This document shows positions 13,118 through 26,543 of a stretch of 64,000 bases of DNA, piece after piece. Numbering within the stretch: position 1 is the stretch's first letter; each line of letters starts with the position of its first letter. The stretch lies in the NCBI RefSeq assembly GCF_011386835.1, contig NC_088801.1, positions 21,252,824 through 21,316,823 of the forward strand, given 5' to 3'. Under the pieces are notes generated by a model. The model was not told the origin of the DNA. It did not search any database and saw nothing but the letters and a program-made list of their open reading frames with translations. Both the position numbers and the translations under genes were made by a program. This stretch comes from Chrysemys picta bellii (lineage: Eukaryota; Chordata; Testudines; Emydidae).

Positions 13118-16005
13118 TTGACACCAATAATTCTACTAACCCTTCTGCACCTTGCTCTATCACATCCATAGGCAGAGGTCAAGGTTCCATGGTCTTTACT
13201 CCCTCAACTAGTGAACACAAATCATTTTTTTAATTTATTTCTTAGGGATTAGCGAAGAAAGCAGAGGAGACCTGGTGGAAATAATCAGGGTTTTAATTCA
13301 ATCCAGGGAATGGTCCCAAAACAGGAGAGTATACTATCAACTGGCCACAATTGACAGTGATTATGAAGGAGCTCTCATCTGTTTATTAGACCAGTATTCC
13401 AAAAGGTTCCAATAGGGATAGTCATATATTTAAACAATCTATTAGCTTAGTATATATTGATTCAGATTCTTAATTTGTATTATGGCAGGGAAAGGTGAAT
13501 GACATTTCTTATTTATTAGATTTTTTTAAATTCAGGAATTGTGTCAAGCTGCATTTGGATAGTAACTGGAATTCAGTCAAAAATGGGGGGAAAACAGAAA
13601 TTTAAAATTGTTTTTATTACTGAATAAAGCTATCTTACATTAGATAAATAAGGGGAAAAGATCAGTTTATCAAAATAAATTTTGTATTTAAAACTAATTG
13701 ATTTATTAAACAAAGGAAGTATTATCTGTGGTTAGTAACTGATTGTTTCTGTCACTATGTCCTTCAGATTATAGAACTACAAAGTTCATGCTCTTCAACC
13801 TCATTTTTATTAATAGATTAGAAGAGAGAAAACAAGCTTTCCTGCTTTTTCAACTCCCAATCATTTTCTCAGCTTTGAATTAACTATCATTGAACTGAAC
13901 TCGTTAAATAAACTGAAATGAAGACAATATTCTCTCTGCACCTGCAACTGCTGTCAAAAACTGGCTTAGCATTTCAACAAACTCTGGTGCCAGGTGCTTA
14001 GTCAGTGACTTCTACCAGTTTAGAATTTGACTTAAAAAAAAAAAGTTGGTAACAAACTTGCTGAATTGAATATTATATTTTATTTAAGATTATCTTAACT
14101 TCAGTAAATGTAGGGCTTAACCCAGGTTGTCTTGATTTCAGATATGATTATTTTTAAAAGAGAATGTGTTTTATTTATAGAAAAAAAATCTGATTTAAAT
14201 TAAAAAAATAAGATTTTTATTCATCCCACCTTTGAGTGCTGACATTTTCAAGTACTGCTTGAAATTAGGAATGAGACAAGACTATACTTCTGAGTCTTGC
14301 AGAGTTCCACAGAATACAATGTGCTGTAACCCCATTTTGACCAGTAGCTATTTTGAGTAGCTATATGCTCCGAAACTGAAAGGGTATGTCACCAATCTGG
14401 AAGTCTATTTAACTAGGATTGGGTAGAAGTCGTGACGATAGCTCCAAGGCAGCTGAGGTCATTACTGAGTTCGTCTGTATGGCTGCATCTCCTAGATTTG
14501 TTCAAGCTAACAAGTGGTATTCTCATGTTGTACTTCCTGGACTTCTTCAACTGGCCACATGGCCTGTATTCTTTTAAATCATGTATGACTGGGGCCAGAA
14601 TTAAAAATCAACTTATTAGATGACTCAATTATCATCTTGTCTCAGTCTTCTCAACTGTTTCCCTCTGGAGTACTAAGAGAACTGGGAGATTTGCCTGGGC
14701 ATCAACTCTCCCCAAACCCATAAAAACATGCATGGAACAGAGATATATTCCACTAGTTGCAGTAAGAACTGCAGGGCATCCCTAGAAGCAACCAAAAAGA
14801 AACCTGATATCAAATAAATGATTGCATCCACCATCCACATAATAGCATCCACCCATGTTAAGATTGTGGGGCTGTGAAGGCATTTATGGTTTCAGATGAC
14901 CTTCATAATTCTTCTTGAGAATGTGGTCCACTTTTTCCGGTAAACAGTCCTACCAACCACCAGGGAACATACCCACATTCATCTTCAAAAGTGATACAAT
15001 TCTGGATTTGAATCACACACACTTAGGAAACGTATTGCGTTATACACTAGGTGCAGGGAGTCTGGAAAGTAGTGAGTGGTAGGCCAGGGAGGCTCCTTAC
15101 CGCCTGCTAGGTCTTCCACATCTGGGCTGCTCCCCCTTTCATCCCTTCATAGCCAGCATCCTAGGGAAGAGGAGAGGAAGGTGGACAGGCATGGCATCCT
15201 GCAGTAGCAGCTGAAGCTGTTAGCCTTGTTGAAAGAGCATGACAACCTTCAGCAGTATATAGGGTTGATAGCCTGGACAAAGGAACATGGCAACCCACAG
15301 CAGCAGTTGGGGACGATAGCCTGGTACATTCTTAGAATTTTTAGGTGTAACCAAACATTTCCATTCCTCCCCTGAAGCATGACAGGGGATGGATAGCTAC
15401 TGTTTATCTAGTGCATCAATCTGATCCTCTGAATCAGACAACTACTAGACCTTCTCCCCAAAGGAAGAAAAATCCCTTTCTTCCCCCCGCCCTCCGTTTG
15501 GATGTCTGGATTTATATTCCTGCTCTGTGCACTGACATTTACAGCCAATTCTCCACAAACCACCAGTAAGTGCTTTATGGATCACAGTTTGAGAATGTCT
15601 GCTCTATACCAATATAAGTTCCCTTGAGTAATATTTGAGTACTTATTCCCTGCTCAGCAAAATTCTTCACCAATTCCACCAACCTCTCCATGCCTCAGCT
15701 TCCCATCTACAACCAGGGACAATACACTATAGCCTCACAGAGATGTCAAGAGGCCAAATCAATCAATATCTGCACAGCATCCAGACAGGCCCAGAGAGCA
15801 GGTACTATATCCATTCAAAATAGGATTCCATTATCATATTTACTGGGCTGCAATATACTATGGAGTTATGATAGCTTTAGAAGCAAGATGAATATAAGAT
15901 AAAAGCTGCTGACTCTCCAAAACACAAATCAAGAAGCCTGAGTTCTACAAATATAAACTAAGCTCTCACATAGCAGCATCCATGAATAACACTTTTTACC
16001 ATCTC
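13118..16005. other. Intron, no recognised element
   Basis: AT-rich intronic DNA with no supported gene. A somewhat GC-richer patch at about 15,050-15,320 has repeated phrases such as GATAGCCTGG(A/T)ACA with AGCAGCAGTTG, suggesting an unclassified internal repeat. No exon was found. Confidence 0.45.
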
Positions 16006-16009
16006 TAGT

Positions 16010-16505
16010 TGGCTAGGAGAGTCCTTCCTCAACCTGATGGATAATGACCTCGTCTTCATCACCTCTCAGCTGAACTACAGCAATGCAATATACATGGGAT
16101 GAAGTCTATAGCATTTAGGAAACTAAATAAATGAGTAAACCAAACCACTATATAATGTTTCCTCAGCAACACAGGCTACCATCAGCACCTGAAACCTCTT
16201 CTACGCACTGTACACTGGCTTCCCATATATCAGATCAAGTTCAAGGCCTCAGCCTTTATCTTTACAGTGCTCAGTAAATCCAGGCCATTTAAAGATCCGC
16301 TTAAGTTCCGGGTGAAGACAATGGTTGACAATTTTGCTTCTCTGGCACAACTGAACTTTCTACAATATGGATAAGGAGGAAACAGAGCTTTCTTTGGGGC
16401 TGTTCTGTGAACCGTGGAATGAACTGCTAAAGCAGCTAAGGACTATCACAAATCTCACCACCATTTGCTCCAAACAGAAGGAACATTTCTTTGACTTACC
16501 TTCTC
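16010..16505 (+). pseudogene. L2-like LINE fragment, reverse transcriptase C-terminal part
   Basis: Plus-strand translation shows TSQLNYSNAIYMG (RLDYCNALY in typical L2-like LINEs) followed by HLKPLLRTVHWLPIYQIKFK and ASAFIFTVL, the diagnostic LRxLHWLPVxxRIxFK region of the L2 reverse transcriptase C-terminus. Several in-frame stops and shifts are present. Upstream catalytic motifs are missing, so this is a short 5'-truncated old copy. Confidence 0.75.
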
Positions 16506-16689
16506 TAACATAAATACACAGCAATTAAAAAAAAACATGCTAGAACAAAACACTACACTGCACATTCAATCCCCTCTTGGGGAGAGGATGAGAGGAACAA
16601 AGCCACACAAACATGCATACAAGATATTAGTCACATTACTTAATTCACTAAAGGAAAGCACTCAGAGACTATGACAATGAGCTCCATGG

Positions 16690-17005
16690 ACACAGTGCAT
16701 AATGTAGGCTGGGGCATGCTAAGCCTCCCAAACCTCTGCTAACACTCCTGGGGCTCAGAGCTCCTCCGGGCAGCCAGGGTTTGGGCCAACCAGGGTGGCT
16801 TGGGCAGGCCAGCTGGTGCAGCTTGGACGGGCAGATGGGCGCGCGGAGCGGCTCGGGCGGGCTGGTCAGGGCTTCTCCGGCCATGGTGTGAGCTTGGGGC
16901 TCCTCTGGGGGGTGGGGCCTTGGGCAGAAGGGGAAAAGTGGGGATGGAGCCTAAGGCAGCTGGGGGGCTAGCCTCCTCAAACGGGCAGTTCATGCGCCAC
17001 CCATG
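16690..17005. repeat. GC-rich insertion of unknown class
   Basis: A sharply bounded GC- and CpG-rich segment inside AT-rich intron, with GGGCAGCCAGGGTTTGGGCC near the left part. Overlapping open frames on both strands (for example 16,739-17,113 on minus) are due to base composition, not coding. A GGCAGCC/CAGGGTTT phrase recalls the hAT MITE family at 63,509-63,731, but no matching ends or target duplication were found. Confidence 0.35.
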
Positions 17006-17528
17006 AGCTTGATACAAGAACTGATATAGAACAGCACAACAATACGTGATGTCACAGTAATGGGAAAAAATGATGTCAAAAAGAGGGAAGAATTGCACTG
17101 ACAGGTAATTCATAGTTCAGACAACCCTCTGTCATACATGGGGCATTACAAAAGAGAAAGGGAGAAAAGAAACAAAGAAAAGGAATAATTGAAACTGAGG
17201 AGTGGGGAAAAGGAAAATTAGCCCCATCCAGTTGTTATTAAAAAAAACATTCCTATTGAACCAACAGTGTCACCGAGCCAAGGCCAAAAGTGAAAACTTT
17301 AGGACTATACTGCTCAACCTGCCTGATCTCATTCCATAAACAACTTCCAAGACTATACATCTCATGTGCAAAAAAAATGTGCAAATGTAAATTAAACATA
17401 ACATACCGGATATAACAAAAAAAAGCAAATAAATGGGGCGGGGCATGGGAAGTAATTGGTTTTTGGCTCTTCTTATCTGATGGAGATGGAATCCTGTCTG
17501 GTACTGGGATCTTAGTGATTCTAAATCT

Positions 17529-18055
17529 GCTTTTAGTGAACTGGAAATGTTAGATAATGGGTTGTTTTTACACTGTAAATCTACTTTCAGTGAGCTGGAA
17601 ATGTGTTAGATAATGAGTTGTTTATGAGTTGCAAATCTGTTCAGTGAGCTGAAAATGTGTCAGATAATGGGTTGTTTATGAATTCTAAATCAATATTCAG
17701 TGAGTTGGAACTGGGTTAGGTAATGGTTTGTGTAGGGGTCATAAATCTGTTTTCAGTGAACTGGAAACATGTTGGATAATGGGTTGTTTCTGAGTAGTAA
17801 ATCTGTTTTCAGTGAGCTGAAAAAAATGTTATATAATGGGTTGCTCGTGAGTTGTAAATCTGTTTTTAGTGAACTGGAAACCTGTTCGTTACAGGGCTCT
17901 TTATATGTCGTAACTGTTTTCAGTGAGCAAAAAATGTTTGATAATGCATTGGTTTTGAGTGGCAGATCTGATGTCAGTGAAGTAGAAACAACAGCTAATG
18001 GATTCTTTATGAGTAGTACGTATGAATCAGTGAACCAGAATGTGAGTTAACAGTA
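17529..18055 (+). repeat. Minisatellite, about ten units of 53-57 bp
   Basis: A degenerate tandem array. The anchor TTTCAGTGAGCTGGAAA recurs with its key A at 17,535, 17,589, 17,643, 17,699, 17,755, 17,811, 17,868, 17,922, 17,976 and 18,029, spacing 54, 54, 56, 56, 56, 57, 54, 54 and 53 bp. Each unit continues with TTAGATAATGGGTTGTTT and ends TGTAAATCTG. Further decayed units extend to about 18,190. An open frame of 93 codons across it reflects the repeat length rather than a gene. Confidence 0.9.
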
Positions 18056-18190
18056 ACTTGCATATCATCCATTCTATTCTCACCTTTCCGGTTAAATATT
18101 GAGTTATGGTTTGTATGAATTGTAGACGTGTGCTTAATGAGCTGGAAAGGGTTGTAGACCCGTTTTGAGTGAGCTAGAACCACACTAGAT

Positions 18191-19685
18191 TATGTTTTTA
18201 GTGCGGTTTCAGAGTTCTTGTAGCCCAAAGAAAACATGTTACAAAATATTTGCTGATTAATTGGTTTTCAGAAGGACCAGAGGGTTTAATTACTGTCACA
18301 GGTACATCAATTTTTATCTTATGCTATTTTTTGCTTGCTTATCACCATTACTGAAATCTGTATGCTTGCTTTCACCTAACCACCTCTTCCCCATAGCACA
18401 TAATCAGCAGGTCAGAAATCAGAACAATTCATTACTTTATATGCAATTTTAATACGTTATAGTAAAAAAAATTCATATCACCCCGGCTTTGGAGCCAGCT
18501 TTGCTCCTTCCATTTCCCCACCCCTTAAATTTTCTTTATAGATGCCCTTTCCTCACCAAATTGCTGCATTTTACCACCTACTCCATTGATTTAAATTGAG
18601 TAATATCACATTTACACTAGTGTGAGAGGAGAATCAAGTGCAAAGATTCTGAACAAAGAGAAGAATATTTCAAACTGGAGCATAAAATCCCCCCAAAATA
18701 TGAAAGACATTGGACAAAGAAAAAATATTTCAGAACAGCTGAAATACACAATATCATACGTAGTCTTACAAAATTATTTTCATTCAGTATGAAACTACAA
18801 CTCAAGCATTTATAGAAAAAAGAAGTTGTGGGCATGGGAAACAACATGGTTTTCAAATATGTCCAATATTAGCACAGTTGAGTTTTCTGCATTGAGAAAG
18901 AAATTAATCTGATACAATGATTCAGAAGAATAATATTGTTAGTGATAGATTAATTCAGGAGTACTAAGGTTCCAGGTAGAATCTCTTATTACTAATTCAT
19001 TTAACACTATGAACTGTGATTTGTAGAGTGTCTTTAGGTACTTTAATACACAGTATTATAGTGTAACTGGAGACACCTTATAAAGCACTGATTTAACTAT
19101 AATTAAGATTGGAAGGATTAGATTTTTTATCACTAAATGTTAATTTCATGTACACACACAAAATGACAAACAAATATTTCCATAAATGATTATCAAAATT
19201 GACAGATGGGCAAAGTAAGAAAAATGCTACTATAAAACCTATTAGCATTTGATTTAAGGATATTGACTTTGTATATTTTGACATGTGACATTGACAATTT
19301 GTTTTTAATTTTTATAAAGCTTTAATCTGTTGAATTTCAATGTCTACTGTCATTTAATAATCATTGTCTGCCCCCCCATAACTTCCCATAACTGTAAAAA
19401 TTTGAAAATCGATAACACTTGGGTGGCAGGGTTAAACCTCATAATTTTGTTCAACTGTGCAAATTTAAATAGATAAAAATATATAACACTATTATCTGCT
19501 GAAATTATAAAATAATAAAAATTGAATTCTACCAAGCCTACCTATAATATTGTCAGAGAGAAAGAGAGAGAGAATTGAAAGGTCTCCAATTCTATCTCTT
19601 ACAATGCTTAGCATATTTTGGTGCTAGTGGAAACAAAATAATTATGGAAGCTCCAGCCATGGGTTCATAGTGAAGGTTAAGTTGA
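18191..19685. other. Intron, no recognised element
   Basis: AT-rich intronic DNA with a short purine run (AGAGAG) at about 19,555-19,575. No coding exon or bounded repeat recognised. Confidence 0.5.
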
Positions 19686-19689
19686 AGTT

Positions 19690-21005
19690 TACATTTAAAG
19701 AGAGGAACGAAGGTAGTTTGGGTGCTGCGGCAGAGTTGAGACACTGCAGGAATGCCCCCTTGTGGCTGTGCATAGCTGTGTCTTCTCTAACATTCCCACC
19801 AATGGCTGCTCCAGCCTCATGATTGTCTGCCTCTTCTCATTATTCAGATCTCCAGGCAGGCCACATTTAGTTCCACCCTTTCTAGCGTAAAAGAAAGACC
19901 AACAAAAACAAATGGTGGATCCCTCCTTCCAGTCTGGATTCGGCTTGTTAGGTGGCAGCAAGTCTTGGGTCGGTGCCGGTGGTGGCAGCATTGATCGTGG
20001 TGTCACTGCCTGTGCCACGCTCTGCACCGAGGTAGTCAGTGCCGTGGAGGAGACTTGACATCTCAACTCTGGTGCTGCGTGTTGGGGCTCAGCAGGGGTC
20101 TGCTGAGAGATGGTGCCGGAGGAGCCCGGTGCCTCATAAGTGCTCCCTCTGGATGAGTGGCACTGAGGGTAAAGACCTCGCTAGCGAAGCTCTCTTTTTC
20201 TGAGAGACCCTGGCTGGAGAGGTTGAGGATCGCTTCCTGACAGTTTTGGAAGTTGGTGCCTTATCAGACCTAGGGATCTCGGTTTATGAGAGTCCCCAGA
20301 GGACGTCTCTTGCAGAGGTTGGAGGGATTTCTCCAGCAGAAGCATTTTCAAGCGGAGATCCCTGTCACGTCTTGCCCTTGTTCTTAAGTTGGTGCAATGT
20401 ATGCATTTCTGGGATATATGAGTTTCTTCCAGACAGCGAATGCAGGAATGTGCTGTCAGAGACCGGCATCGGTTCATGGCAAGAGTCACACTTTTTAAAT
20501 CCTGTTGAGCCCGGCATGACTGCAGTTAAGCCTCTCAAGAGATAAGGGTGGGAGATAATTGTAATGGTAAACTGTAGAAACTGTTCCCAAACGGGGAGTT
20601 AAGGAGAGAAAAAGTCATCTTCTTTCTTCTCTTTTCCTTTTTTTTTTTTGAAGAAAAGCCGCTAAGGAGAACTAAGGAAACTATGTAACTATGTATAGAC
20701 TAAGACTAACTAAACAATGTAACTAAATATAAACTAAAAATAAGTTCCTATGTAACTTGTAACTTTCCCCCCCCAGAAAGTATCAAAGAGAGCACTGCCA
20801 CGGAGCTCCGTCTGCAGCCGAGGATTGTTGAGAAGGAACTGAGGGAATGGTCGGGGAAGCGTGTGCTACAGGAGGTGCCAATAGCTGCACAAGAGGACTC
20901 CTGTATGCGCCCTTCCCCCCGACCGAGTACCGCTGCGAGAAATCTCTGATCTATGGGGCAGGGATGCACCGACACCTAGAGTGGAGCACCCACAGGGACA
21001 CCAGT
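19690..21005 (-). mobile_element. DIRS retrotransposon, 5' end and gag part (copy A)
   Basis: On the minus strand the 20,489-20,181 frame encodes a Gag-like protein with a zinc-knuckle-like CIRCLEETHISQKCIHC (CX2C, nine residues, CX2C) followed by a basic TRARRDRDLRLKMLLLEKSL, a combination I recognise from vertebrate DIRS Gag. A second frame, 20,066-19,695, continues as a proline- and serine-rich segment. Upstream, 20,640-20,780 has the TAACTATGTA-rich leader and a T run, and 20,790-21,000 resembles the terminal region of the copy at 52.4 kb. The reverse transcriptase and recombinase parts are missing. Confidence 0.7.
20181..20489 (-). pseudogene. DIRS Gag-like fragment with CX2C-X9-CX2C
   Basis: 102-codon open frame, minus strand. 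It starts MTLAMNRCRSLTAHSCIRC and holds the paired CX2C motif and the basic stretch RTRARRDRDLRLK. The product of such elements is presumed to bind element RNA. The N-terminal part is only what remains in this frame; the element is incomplete, so it is called a pseudogene. Confidence 0.65.
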
Positions 21006-22050
21006 CAACGAAGAATCTCCTCTGCCACTCTCAGACCGTTCTGCTTTTTACCCATCACTCCTGGGTCCCACAAGGTTCCTCCTCTGCTGTTTCTTGTCCA
21101 TCAGAATTCCCCCACTGTCTCTCTTCCCAAACGACTCCGGCAGTGTACCTCAGTGATCAATCTGCCCCTTACAAGCCGTATCTCAGGGCTTCCCCCACAG
21201 AAGCCTAACCTGTTCCCTATCCTCTATTGCAGCCTGACTTCCCCCAGGCCTTTCCCAGAGGGAATTCTCTTTGTTCCCCTCTCCTGGGCCTCACCTCTCT
21301 AAGTGAGCTCTCCACTCTGTTTATATATTCTCTTCTTGACCATTTTGTCATAGTTCAAGGCAACTGCACCTGTGTTTTTCCTTTGTGGTTCAGCAAGTGC
21401 ATCCCAGCTGTTGCCTCTCTTAGGTGGAGATACCCTGGTCAGAAGGGAAAGAGATGTGTATTTCTAGGCTGATCAGGTCCCTTGCCTTCACTCTAATTCC
21501 CAGTACAGACAGTCTGCCCAAACCCACCTGCTTCCTTTCTCTTCACAGATGGATAACAGTGTAATTGCTACAGATATAAGGTATCACATAGTTCTTTCTA
21601 AGCAACCCTACTTTATTCTTAAGGTAAAAAGGGTTACAGAGAAAACATAAAAACAATAAAAAAAACTTACATGCATGATATGAAGCTTACCAGACATCAC
21701 CCCAACCTACTTTTTTTTGTTTATCAGAACTTCAGCTCAGAACAAGCACACAGTCTTATGAGGCTTAAGTAGGCCAAGTCCTTCCCAGCCGTCCCCCTAA
21801 GGATTGGGGCTATCTATGGACCAGGTCTCCTGTCCACTTACTGCATCAGGAAGAAGGCTGTGACTCAGCCTAAACAATACAATTTCCCAACAACACATAC
21901 ACAGTTGCATTTTTAATACAATGTACCACAGAGATGTTTACCCTAATGCAGTAAGGTTTAAACTTAACTCAACAAAGCTTATATTAATTCCATAAGGTTT
22001 GTTTGTACATTATAGGATACTGATAGCCTGTCACACCTTTCATAGCTGTG
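21006..22050. repeat. Unclassified interspersed repeat between DIRS copies
   Basis: Moderately GC-rich, pyrimidine-rich plus strand (many CCTCT and TCCC runs) changing to AT-rich DNA after 21,540. It looks unlike the flanking intron and may be an LTR-class or unknown repeat. ORFs here (for example 20,847-21,302 on plus) have no recognised domain. No ends defined. Confidence 0.3.
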
Positions 22051-23870
22051 ATCACTATCATTCAATGACCAGATCATGGACACAGCTGAGGGATAGTTGC
22101 TAAGTCAGAGACAAGGGTGAACCCAGCTTGCCTTAAAGGCCTTAAAAGCCAGCCTGTGACAACCCTCTTTACATCTAGAGTCTGAAGATGAATTTCCCCT
22201 GGGTTGGAACAGGGTCTGGGAAAGAACAGTGAGAAGGAAATACATTGCAACAGATGTAAATCTAAGATCGCCTTAGTCATGATGCTGGAATGGGGTCACA
22301 TGGTGACTTTGTCCTTGTGGACCACAGTGTAAGGTGGCATGATCATCAAAACATTAAACTCATTCACTTTCCTAGCTGATGTAATTGTTATTAGGAAGGT
22401 CATTTTGAAATTGAGAAATATTCTAGAGAGTTGTGCAAGATGCTCATTAGGAAGCCCCATCAGCTTTGTTAGGACAAGATTCAACACCCATGAAGGCAGA
22501 AGTTTCCTGATGGGGAGAAGCACACTTTACCATACCCGTACGAGACCAGGAGACTTTAGGGTGAGAGAAGAAGGGGTTTGTCCTTAATTTAATTGTGATG
22601 AGCAGAAATTGCTGCTATATGGACATTTAGGGACGCTAAAATTAAGCCCAAGCCCCAAGACTTAAGGTGTAAAACGAACTCTAGCACTGCAGGGACCCCA
22701 GCTGAAGCTAGTGAGTCCTTTACCAGTAGGCCAGATAGCAGACCATTTCCACTTTTGTTCAAAGCATTTTAGCATGAAACCTTCCTGTAAGACACTGGCC
22801 TGAACCCTCTGACAACAGAAAATGTTGACATTAACAGCAGGTCATCCTCCACATTGCTAGGTGTAGTGTGTCTGAGATGGAATGCAGAACATAGTCACAG
22901 CAGAAGTGATAAAGGCACAAAGTCAAACAGCAGAAATCCATTCAGTGGGGCTGCTAGTAGCCTGGGTAGTGGTCAGCACCACAGACATACACAGATTGAA
23001 GGTGTTACCAGCATCTGAACTGGTGAAGAGCCCAAGTTAGTTAGTTCTGAGATGTCTGATGTCAGAAAAAGGTGACAGTGGTACTGTTTGAGTCTCTGGG
23101 ATCTTCATAGGTCAGCAGCATGAATTTGGAGAGAGATGGTGCTTCCTCTTTTTCTTTTGCTTATGGTCCTCTTGTGAGGAGAAGTATTTCCTCTTCTCTC
23201 CCCCTTTTTTTTAACCCTGATGGGCATCTGCAAGCACTTGCAATGTCAAGACATCTGTATCAGTGATGGAGAGTTGGTGCCAGGGGTAATGATGACAAGT
23301 AAGAATCAGACACAGAGGAGGTTGCTTCCTGCATCCTCACTAAGGCTATTGAGGCCTTAACAGATGGCAGTGGCTTGGTCTTCAGTGCTTTTTTTGACTT
23401 AACCATTACCAGTGGTATCAGATGGTACCAGTAGGAGGCAGAGTTGAGTCCGGTTCCATCCCTGCGATAGAAAGCTATGCTAAGGCCAGAGCAGCAAAAT
23501 CAGTCTTGGATCCTGCATGAGAGGAATTCAGCATGAAGGCTGCACTTGGTATCCTGGATGGTCCTGGAGTAGCAGGCTGTAGGCACCAAGAGGCCAAATG
23601 AACTTGTAGCCTCAAGTGCCCCTCCATTCTTGTTCTGGGAGTGAAGGCATGGCAAAATGTGTACTGAGTTACCAAATGGATTGTGCCCAGACACAGATAC
23701 AGGATACAGGCATTGGTCTTTGGTATGATCACTGGGCAGGAGGCACACATCTTGGAGCCCTTACAGAGCTCTGTGCCCAACATGGCACCAATGAGAAGGT
23801 GAAGGAGCCTGATACAAAGGCAGGCTACATACACTAAAGTTATCCTCTACTCCTCCACACTTACTAACTA
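22050..23870 (-). mobile_element. DIRS retrotransposon, internally deleted (copy B)
   Basis: Minus strand, 5' end toward 23,870. At about 23,770-23,600 a decayed Gag knuckle and basic region is readable (FCHAFTPRTRMEGHLRLQ). At 22,523-22,296 a tyrosine-recombinase segment is readable (FLITITSARKVNEFNVL, then PPYTVVHKDKV), continuing at 22,280-22,074 with NPGEIHLQTLDVKR. These align with the intact recombinase at 52,802-53,707. No reverse transcriptase or RNase H motifs lie between, so the copy lost its middle part or is a non-autonomous derivative. Confidence 0.7.
22074..22523 (-). pseudogene. DIRS tyrosine recombinase fragment
   Basis: Two adjacent minus-strand frames match residues about 70-190 of the recombinase at 52,802-53,707, including the SAR(K/R)V(N/S)E arginine region. 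The C-terminal HxxR and tyrosine region is absent here, so no active enzyme could be made. Confidence 0.72.
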
Positions 23871-23904
23871 CAAGAAAATAATCATACACTAGACTAAGAG
23901 AAGA

Positions 23905-24050
23905 ACTTAGATTGTAAACTGTTTGGGACGGGGACTGTCTTTTTGTTCTGTGTTTGTACAGTGCCTAGCACAATGGGGTCTTGGTCCATGACTAGGAATC
24001 CTTGTATAGTAATACAAATAAATACATAAATAATACATAAATAAATAATT
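23905..24050 (+). repeat. 3' end of an ancient LINE (L3/CR1 type)
   Basis: TTAGATTGTAAACTGTTTGG then GGGACTGTCTTTTTGTTCTG, TGTACAGTGCCTAGCACAAT and an (AATA)-rich tail. This is a very common amniote repeat end; the polarity follows from the A-rich tail at 24,010-24,050. Confidence 0.65.
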
Positions 24051-25229
<1,179 letters not shown>

Positions 25230-26460
25230 TTAGTCTGGCTTTTGTAATTGTCACAGTTGGTTGACTTAAATCAGAATAAGCTTTTATTAAGCATACACAG
25301 GATTCTTTGATGTAACCATTTGTGTTATATTTGTTAATGCAACAGAGCACTATGAAAGTAAAAAAGAACCATTATTGTTTAGGTCTCAAAATTCTGACCA
25401 CTGCCTTAAACTAATTTTAAAAAAAGGATTTATGAGCATGGATAATTAATGTTGTTTTCAAATGTAACAGTACATATTTTACAAATATAGAATATGTAAT
25501 AACTCAATCTTAAGGAATTGAAAATCTGTGAATTTTACTAACTTTTTCAACAGTTTTTAAGAGATGGTTTTAAAAAAAATGGTACTTGCAAAAAAAAATC
25601 AACTTTCGATTTCCTTAGGTTACAATAATTTATTTCACAAATTTGTATTTATCTTCTACCAAAATTTAAATATATATCAACATATGGAAAGACTCATTAC
25701 CAATATTTTATTGAGCCATTTCTCAATGTTTAGATGTATAGCTATTTGCTAACATTTTATTTTCAATTCCTTTGATTGCTGACTTAAAAAAAATTCCCCC
25801 TACCAAATGTACACAATTAAGGAATTATTGTCAAAATAATAATTTCTGTGTGATTTTATGACATCAAAGATTACAAAACTGTCAGAAATTGCAGATAAAG
25901 TATTTTTGTCTGTCTTTTCAGTACTTTGTATGTAGTCTGTTTCACTAGCTTCCATAGTTTACTTTGTGCATTTGACCGCATTTTTGGTATAGTCAATTTG
26001 ACTCACACTATAGTTACTTTTCCATTTGTGAGAGTTTTCCACACAACAGTGGAGAAAAAAACTTTTTTAAAAAAGTTGTTTTGTGGTTGTAAAACCACAA
26101 AATTTGTCAGGTAACTCAGGGCACATTTATTTTAAACATATGTATTGATTTATGTATTTATTTATATAATTGCTATATTTTAAGCTGGGTATCCTTCTCA
26201 GTGAAAACAATGGCTCTTTTATGAGTATAAACACTGTCACCATTTCTTTTTGCTAAGATAAAGTTAGAAAAAAATTGAAAGTTATTACACATATCCTTGC
26301 CCCTAAGGAGATAACTATAGTAAAATAAAATGAAAACATTGTGGAGAGTTATTTGTACACCATTTTTATCAGATTTTTTGTTTTTCTTTTGTCATGGAAG
26401 ATGTTTTTCTCAAACTTCTATATATTCCTATATTCCTCTCTCTATATCTATACACATTGA

Positions 26461-26543
26461 AATGGTATTTAAAATCAATGAAATATAGAAGAAATAATGT
26501 TTACTTTATTTCTTCTATATTTCATTGATTTTAAATACCATTA
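26461..26543. repeat. Perfect inverted repeat, 37-bp arms, 8-nt loop
   Basis: Arm one begins AATGGTATTTAAAATCAATG at 26,461 and runs to 26,497; arm two is its exact reverse complement from 26,506 to 26,542. The loop is 26,498-26,505. As RNA it would form one uninterrupted stem of pre-miRNA length, though perfect and AT-rich. No target duplication or known MITE end was recognised. Confidence 0.93.

Noticed and set aside
16739..17113. 124-codon minus ORF rich in Pro and Ala
   Set aside because: Composition artefact of a GC-rich insertion; frames on the other strand are open too.
17529..18055. CRISPR array
   Set aside because: Units are contiguous diverged 53-57 bp repeats without unique spacers, in a vertebrate intron; a minisatellite explains it.
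20847..21302. 151-codon plus-strand ORF
   Set aside because: Runs antisense across a DIRS terminal region and an unclassified pyrimidine-rich repeat; no known domain.
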